Source of the DNA: Maea johnstoni
Taxonomy: Eukaryota > Annelida > Polychaeta > Spionida > Magelonidae
Assembly (NCBI GenBank): GCA_963942565.1
Contig: OZ012700.1
Location: forward strand, 27,303,767-27,367,766
Length of the DNA stretch: 64,000 nt
Reading direction: 5' to 3'
Positions within the stretch are counted from its first letter, which is position 1. Every line of letters begins with the position of its first letter. A program made the position numbers and the translations under genes. Shown here one piece after another: positions 60,541 through 64,000 of the stretch. The notes beneath the pieces were generated by a model. It saw only the letters and a program-made list of their open reading frames with translations, was not told where the DNA came from and made no database searches.

Positions 60541-61240
60541 TATCACACCTGTCTACGAAGGTGAGCTAGCTACCATGTACCACTGTAATAACAACGCTCA
60601 GGTGGAACTGAGGTTTCAGAGTTAGACGTTGTCTGCATCGTCATTATCAGTACACACGTCAATTCTGCTGAGAACCGAGGGACGTTTTCACCAGTAACGT
60701 CTTGAAGTGAGGTTCCAGATTAAGAAATACTGCAGGTAGTATTAGCATGCAGTTATTGACTATCACACCTGTCTACGCAGGTGAGCTAGCTACCACTGTA
60801 ATAACAACGCTCAGGTGCAGGTGAGGTTCCAGAGTTAGACGTCTAGCTGCGTCTGCGTCTTCAGTATCAATACAAACATCAAGTCTGCTGAGAACCAAGG
60901 AACATTGTCACCAGTAATGCCTTGTACTGGAAGCTTATCAACGGAGCTCCAGTTGTTAGACCAGAAACACCTTGCTAAGGACCAAGGGACATTGTTGTCA
61001 CCAGTAACGCCTTGAAGTGAGTTCCAGCAGCCAGGTCAGAAACGTACATCTGTGGGACCTGCAGTGCAACCGTTTGCCGAGTTTTAACAGTTACACCAGC
61101 AACATCATGAGCATAGCTCCCGGTTGTGCCACCTCACAACTTAGCTGCGTACATAGTGCAACCATTTGCAATGGACTGCAAGGTTGACAAAGTTTTAACA
61201 GTTAGACCAGCAACACCACAAGCACAGCTCCCGTGGATTG
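60500..61240. repeat. Tandem repeat of about 225 bp, two good and further degraded copies
   Basis: CAGTTATTGACTATCACACC, GGTGAGCTAGCTACC and CACCAGTAAYGYCTTG recur at 60530 and 60755; weaker pieces continue to 61240. Confidence 0.82.
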
Positions 61241-61555
61241 TGCTGCTGCATGCTGCCCATCTGCCTCTTGGAACCACAACAAATGCCATGTAACTTCTAC
61301 CCTAGCTATTGGAGGAGGCTTGGTTTTTACATGTGTGGCATGTAGCGGTCGTATTAAAAGGATTTATTATGTAATACATGATATACTGATTCATTACTGT
61401 GAACCATTTGAGTCTGGAGCAGAAAATGGCATTGGATGAACAATTGTTTGACTACAGCATTTAACATTTTATAGATTTCCTGCTCAATAAGTCAGTTGGA
61501 TTCCTGTGTTTACAGTAGTGCATGCAGTTTGATTTGTAGTCATCCCATTCTAAGC

Positions 61556-61910
61556 CTGAAGTGATGTAAGAGTGATCTGTAGAGCTAGAGCTGGATTATA
61601 ACTATGGGAGGGAAGCAAGGCAAGGATCGCTTCCCTATCAAGGTTAGGAAATAACGGCCTACCATTGAAAGCTGTGTTATACCAGAATGACTTAAGAGTG
61701 ATCTGTAGAGCTAGAGCAGGATTATAACCATTGAAGGTAAACACGCCAAGGATCATTTCCCTATCAACCTAAAGATTAGGAAATAAGGTCTACCATTGTT
61801 GGCTGGGTTATACCAGAGAGACATCAGAGTGCTCTGTAGAGCTAGAGCAGGATTTTAACTATGGGAGGGAAACACGGCAAAGATCGCTTCCCAATCAACC
61901 TCAAACACAA
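61556..61910. repeat. Tandem repeat of about 125 bp, three copies
   Basis: AGAGTGATCTGTAGAGCTAG occurs at about 61568 and 61687 and, slightly changed, at 61827; each is followed by GGATTWTAACYATKG and TCCCTATCAA words. Confidence 0.88.
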
Positions 61911-61949
61911 GGCAAGTAACACATCTTTACCTAGCTTGACCTCAATATA

Positions 61950-62125
61950 ATTCCCATGACATCGTATAAGGATATCATGCCTTATTTCAATAAGTTAATA
62001 CATCTTAATGGTTGTAATTATATGGATGAATTATCTTTGCCCCTGAAAAATAGGACATCCAAATATTTCAAAACTGTCAGTTTTGCGCACACAGTTTCTA
62101 AATCAAATAATCCTGGCTTAGTCCC
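61950..62125. mobile_element. hAT MITE fragment
   Basis: It ends CACAGTTTCTAAATC and TCCTGGCTTAGTCCCTG; the left part of the GGTCTTAGCCAG family is missing. Confidence 0.6.
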
Positions 62126-64000
62126 TGTTCAGGTGATGCACTGAATGCATTTGCATTTCACCAGTTTTCTGGTCCTCTGACCACACTAGACAAAAGGTGC
62201 AGTAGCCTAGCTACAAGGCTCTATTATGAATTTACTTTATTATATATAGAAGCCTGCACCTATACTAGATAGGGACCTGTGGCCTACTGTTGGCCATTTA
62301 GTTCACACAACTGCCACATGAGGGAGATTAGTGTCCTGTTTTCACCTGAGTTCCTAGTATACTGCAGTGCCATCTATCCACAAGGGATGACATTTAAATA
62401 GGGCCTGGGAGGCAGGCTAAAGGTGCAGAAGCTAAATATCTTCTTCAACCATTGTTTAGTTGCTTAGTTTAGATCAGGAGATGACCTATTATGAAATCTG
62501 TTGTAGTTATTCCAACCCCTAATACTCGGCTCAGTCACAATCAGGGTGCAAAACAGGTTCTTTTATAGTAACACCACTGAAAACCTTATATATTTCATAT
62601 GGTTATGTATTTTGTTGTCTTCTTTAGATTTCTGGATAGCTGACATTTAGGGCAATCCGAAAATGTATCACATGGCTACATTTGATATTAGTACAGGACC
62701 ACAGGAATAGATAGAAGATATAAAATCTAGCAAAAATGGCTGTTTTTGAGTCTCACTTTTAAAATGCATTAGTTTCAATTGGTTGTCAAGTAATATAATT
62801 GCAAGTTTTTATGGCAACCATCATGACCAGTACTTCCAGTATTTTCCAAAGTTTTTTCTACTTTTTATTTCATTCTGATCGGAGTCATTTCACGGAAATG
62901 GGAGCAGTTTTACCTAAAAGACTCTGATAATAATACATTCAGCATTTTTGACCTTTTAAGACTTTGTCTTTGTTGAAAAGAGAGAGAAATATCTATAAAT
63001 GCCAAAAATGGTCTCTATTTGGCCTGCTTAAAGCCTTTGCAATATCTTAGGGCATATTTTGTATACTAGATGAAATAACAAATGCCTTGATTTTGATCAA
63101 AATTCAATTTCATGATGAAAAGCGTAGTGTCCGTGACACCATATCATATCTCTAAGTTGTGAGAGGTTGGCAGTAGTTAAGTGTCTCCAGTATGGAGGCC
63201 AGAGGTTCTGTTTTGTAAAATATGCAAAGGTGTCTTCACACTCTTTATTACACACCAGCACCAGATGAAAATGTAAAAAGTGCAGTTTTGTAGTGTCCGT
63301 GACATTTGAAGTTGCTGGTCATTTGATAATGAAATAATAAACATAATTCAAAGGGATCAGTGAATTATCATGTATCTGTATATAAGTAAAAATGATATGT
63401 AAGAAAGATCAGGAATATATTCTCTTTTTCATTTTTTAAGAATTTCTGGCTGTCAGCAGTGGATAAATTTCAAGAACTAAGATCAGAGCACAAGATCAGT
63501 GATTACAAACTATTCCAACCAGGTTAATAAGTAGCATTTACACAAAGGCACATATAACTACTACAAAGGGCGTCTTTTTTAAAAGAGGAAAATCTTTTTG
63601 TACTACTTAGGGTCTGAAATCGCAGTTTTCCACCAAAAACATAGTGAGCAAGAAAAAACTACAAAATCTGTTACTTTTCTGTGTACTTTTACATTTATTT
63701 TATGAAAATACAGCGATCCTCGTTCCACGGTCTAGACCGTGCTCTGGCTAGAGCCAAAATTCATGCATTTTGTAACCAACCAGTAATAACATTAGTACTT
63801 GAATATATGTCTAATTTCTTCACTATCATCATTACTAGATGAATGGTTATTATGTCATGGACACTACAGATAGACATTGCCCATTAGACACCCAGCAGAG
63901 CACTAGTAAAATCTTTTGGGCCAGATTTCCTTTCAAAGATGATCAATGGCACCTGGATAACTTATAGTTAATGCCTTATTTCATCTGTAGTATGGTTTAC
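62126..64000. other. No supported feature
   Basis: Mostly unique AT-rich sequence. I found no exon with convincing splice sites and no transposon end. It could be intron of the unidentified gene. Confidence 0.5.

Overview
This is an animal nuclear genomic window. It has many-exon genes with GT-AG introns, long introns full of small DNA transposons, and many microsatellites. The proteins look deuterostome. The intron style, with minisatellites that straddle exon-intron boundaries, resembles what I recall being reported for amphioxus (Branchiostoma) genes. I therefore favour a cephalochordate, but this is an inference and not a proven assignment.

Layout. (1) 1-16123, plus strand: the 3' fifteen coding exons of WDR48 (UAF1), the WD40 cofactor of USP1/USP12/USP46. 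The visible exons join in one open frame of about 579 residues, from the second WD blade to the stop; the first exons lie upstream of the window. (2) 16124-27405: convergent intergenic space with no gene that I can support. It holds MITEs, AT microsatellites and a 4.9 kb hAT-type element (22210-27107) built around a long inverted repeat. (3) 27406-49043, minus strand: a complete RFC1, the large subunit of the PCNA clamp loader, in 23 coding exons (about 1226 residues), including the BRCT domain, Walker A and Walker B. The start codon is the last codon of exon 1. (4) 49044-49293: a short head-to-head promoter interval with an E2F-type site. (5) 49294 onward, plus strand: the first two coding exons of a gene I do not recognise; I find no further exons before the window ends. 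Its large introns hold a 554 bp near-perfect palindrome, a three-deep nest of transposons (53672-54904) and a 2.4 kb element with 724 bp internal repeats and a recurring CTATCACGGGACA motif (55707-58091).

The most striking signal is shared by WDR48 and RFC1. At about seventeen exon edges the boundary itself (some exon bases, the splice site and some intron bases) has been copied into the adjoining intron, once or up to sixteen times. The clearest cases are an array of 17 splice donors after the WDR48 exon at 1024-1106, six acceptors before the WDR48 exon at 8039, an exact 120 bp array before the RFC1 Walker A exon, and a roughly ten-copy array before the RFC1 exon at 29103-29316. Several units are multiples of three and open in the host frame; others carry stops.

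WDR48-USP1 removes ubiquitin from PCNA and RFC1 loads PCNA, so the two neighbours act in one pathway, though nothing here shows that the linkage is functional. No viral or retroviral remains were recognised.
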